Assembly (NCBI GenBank): GCA_017555465.1
Contig: JAFZGH010000057.1
Coordinates: 1-14,392, forward strand
DNA: 14,392 nt
Direction of reading: 5' to 3'
Origin: Akkermansia sp.
GTDB taxonomy: Bacteria > Verrucomicrobiota > Verrucomicrobiia > Verrucomicrobiales > Akkermansiaceae
The notes below the pieces were generated by a model. The model searched no databases, was not told the DNA's origin, and was given only the letters and a program-made list of their open reading frames with translations. Both the position numbers and the translations under genes were made by a program. Shown here in pieces: positions 12,859 through 14,392 of this stretch (positions are counted from its first letter, which is position 1; the number at the start of each line of letters is the position of its first letter).

Positions 12859-14392
12859 ATACACAATCCACTTGCAAGTCCCAGCCTGAAGGAAATATGA
12901 TGACCGGTGCCGAAGCACTTGTGCAGAGCCTCGTACGCGAGGGGGTGGATGTTGTGTTTGCCTATCCGGGTGGTGCCAGCATGCCTATTCATCAGGCTCT
13001 TAGCCACGAGCCCTCCATTCGCACGATTCTGCCGCGTCATGAGCAGGGTGGAGCATTTGCTGCAGAAGGGTATGGACGTGTAACAGGTAAGGTCGGCGTA
13101 TGTATGTCCACCTCCGGTCCCGGCGCCACCAATATGATTACGCCTATCGCCGATGCTATGCTGGATTCGGTCCCCATGGTGGCTATCACAGCACAGGTGG
13201 GTAGCGGGCTTATCGGTACTTCCGCTTTCCAGGAGACGGATGTCTTTGGCATGACAGCTCCTATTGTGAAACATAGCTACCTGGTAACGGATCTTAATGA
13301 CATTCCCCGTATTGTGCGGGAGGCTTTCCATGTGGCACGTACCGGGCGCCCTGGTCCTGTAGTGATTGATATTCCCAAGAATTTCCAGGAAGGTAAGTTT
13401 GTGCCGGATTTTGATGCTCCTCTGGATCTGCCGGGCTATGCTCCCAAGGTGGAGCTTGATACCAAGTCTCTTGATGATGTGCTGCCGATTCTTCTGGCTG
13501 CTAAGCGTCCGGCTATTTATGCCGGCGGTGGTGTGGTGATTTCCAATGCCGCAGAGCAGCTGCGCGAGTTTGCTGAGCGTACTCAGATTCCCGTGGCCAC
13601 TACGCTGATGGGTATTGGGGCTATGCCTGAATCTCACCCCCTGTCTGTCCGCTGGCTGGGGATGCACGGCGCTGTATATGCTAACAATACAGTGAATGAG
13701 GCAGATGTTGTGCTTGCCATCGGTGCACGTTTTGATGACCGCGTGACGGGTGCTGTGCGGACGTTCTGTGAACACGCAAAGATTATTCATATCGATTTTG
13801 ATGCGGCAGAGCTGAATAAGAATAAGAAGGTTGATTACGCCATCCGCTCCGATGCAGGAGAGTCTCTTTCCTACATGAATTCCAAGTTGGAAGAGATGGG
13901 AATTGCTCCTCGTGCCTATGCTGTCTCCAATCGCCCTGAGTGGTTTGGTATTATCGAGAAGTGGAAGGAACAGTATCCTCTCTGCTACGAGAAGAATGAG
14001 CGGGAAATCGCACCGCAGCAGGCTATTGAGGAACTGTACAATCAGTTGAAGGATGAAGACGCCATCGTCTGCACAGGCGTGGGCCAGCACCAGATGTTCG
14101 CGGCTCAGTTCTACAAGTTTGAGCAGCCTCGCCGCCTTGCGACTTCCGGTGGCCTGGGCTCCATGGGCTATGGCCTTCCTGCCGCTATGGGTGCTCACAT
14201 GGCTTATCCTGACAAAACTGTGGTGAATATCGACGGCGACGGCTCTTTCCTGATGAATGTGCAGGAGTTGGCGACTATTCGCGTGGAAAAAATGCCCATT
14301 AAGTGCATGATTCTGGATAATCAGCACCTGGGAATGGTGGTGCAGTGGGAAGATCTTAAGTATGATTCCAACCGCGCTCAGACCTTCCTGGC
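12855..14392 (+). CDS. ilvB: Acetolactate synthase large subunit, 5' part
   Basis: IlvB condenses two pyruvates, or pyruvate with 2-oxobutyrate, to start valine, leucine and isoleucine synthesis, using thiamine diphosphate, FAD and Mg. The frame runs off the window after 512 codons. Visible are AYPGGASMPIHQAL (36-49), PRHEQGGAFAAEGYGR (60-75) with Glu63 as the conserved cofactor-activating residue, STSGPGATNM, the FAD-domain stretch AIGARFDDRVTG, TSGGLGSMGYGLPAAMGA, and the thiamine diphosphate/Mg motif GDGSFLMN (461-468) with Asp462 and Asn468-region ligands. The first ATG (12855) adds 14 residues ahead of the family's usual MTGAEAL. ATGs at 12897 and 12900 have AAGGAA (12889-12894) just upstream, so the true start may be 12900. 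The small subunit ilvN would be expected downstream, outside the window. Confidence 0.96.
   Translation, partial: MNTQSTCKSQPEGNMMTGAEALVQSLVREGVDVVFAYPGGASMPIHQALSHEPSIRTILPRHEQGGAFAAEGYGRVTGKVGVCMSTSGPGATNMITPIADAMLDSVPMVAITAQVGSGLIGTSAFQETDVFGMTAPIVKHSYLVTDLNDIPRIVREAFHVARTGRPGPVVIDIPKNFQEGKFVPDFDAPLDLPGYAPKVELDTKSLDDVLPILLAAKRPAIYAGGGVVISNAAEQLREFAERTQIPVATTLMGIGAMPESHPLSVRWLGMHGAVYANNTVNEADVVLAIGARFDDRVTGAVRTFCEHAKIIHIDFDAAELNKNKKVDYAIRSDAGESLSYMNSKLEEMGIAPRAYAVSNRPEWFGIIEKWKEQYPLCYEKNEREIAPQQAIEELYNQLKDEDAIVCTGVGQHQMFAAQFYKFEQPRRLATSGGLGSMGYGLPAAMGAHMAYPDKTVVNIDGDGSFLMNVQELATIRVEKMPIKCMILDNQHLGMVVQWEDLKYDSNRAQTFL

Noticed and set aside
12789..14327. 512-codon open frame on the minus strand covering ilvB
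   Set aside because: It is antisense to the clearly recognised acetolactate synthase frame, with a His/Ser/Arg-rich translation and no domain; a codon-bias shadow.

Overview
The window looks like ordinary chromosome from a Gram-negative bacterium with an outer membrane and polysaccharide export machinery. The protein set, the moderately high GC and the scarcity of Shine-Dalgarno sequences would suit a Verrucomicrobiota member related to Akkermansia. That placement is an inference from style and gene content; no sequence search was possible. No insertion sequence, phage gene, CRISPR array or attachment site was seen.

Left part (1-4241). The 3' end of ribF (flavokinase/FAD synthetase) runs rightward and meets a leftward operon tail to tail. 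Read in transcription order from about 4070, that operon holds two unnamed proteins with C-terminal membrane anchors, then gatC, gatA and thiD. A consensus-like promoter (4076-4104) precedes it. Just upstream is a leftward tRNA-Gly(CCC) gene with its own promoter and terminator.

Divergence point (4242-4366). Two good sigma70-type promoters point away from each other across an AT-rich palindrome. They drive tRNA-Gly(CCC) leftward and tRNA-Gly(TCC) rightward.

Centre (4367-9214). Only 23 nt after tRNA-Gly(TCC) begins a polysaccharide-export module: a small exported protein of unknown function, an outer-membrane beta-barrel, a Wzc-like chain-length regulator/tyrosine autokinase, and a short periplasmic OPX (Wza-type) protein. 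The OPX protein lacks the usual outer-membrane-spanning C-terminal part, so the barrel is the likely outer-membrane pore. This matches the composite OPX/beta-barrel export route described in Myxococcus. Intrinsic terminators lie after the barrel gene and after the OPX gene.

Right part (9215-14392). A GT28/MGDG-synthase-like glycosyltransferase is translationally coupled to coaX (type III pantothenate kinase). Next come acpP with its own promoter and terminator, an unnamed GTG-start protein, and an overlapping exported LysM protein whose C-terminal domain looks like an L,D-transpeptidase that has lost its catalytic cysteine. The window ends inside ilvB (acetolactate synthase large subunit). 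The ilvB leader contains a promoter with a palindrome in its spacer and a five-codon upstream frame (MILKL) whose stop overlaps the first ilvB ATG. CoaX (coenzyme A) and AcpP (which needs the phosphopantetheine arm made from coenzyme A) are linked biochemically, but each appears to have separate transcription signals.
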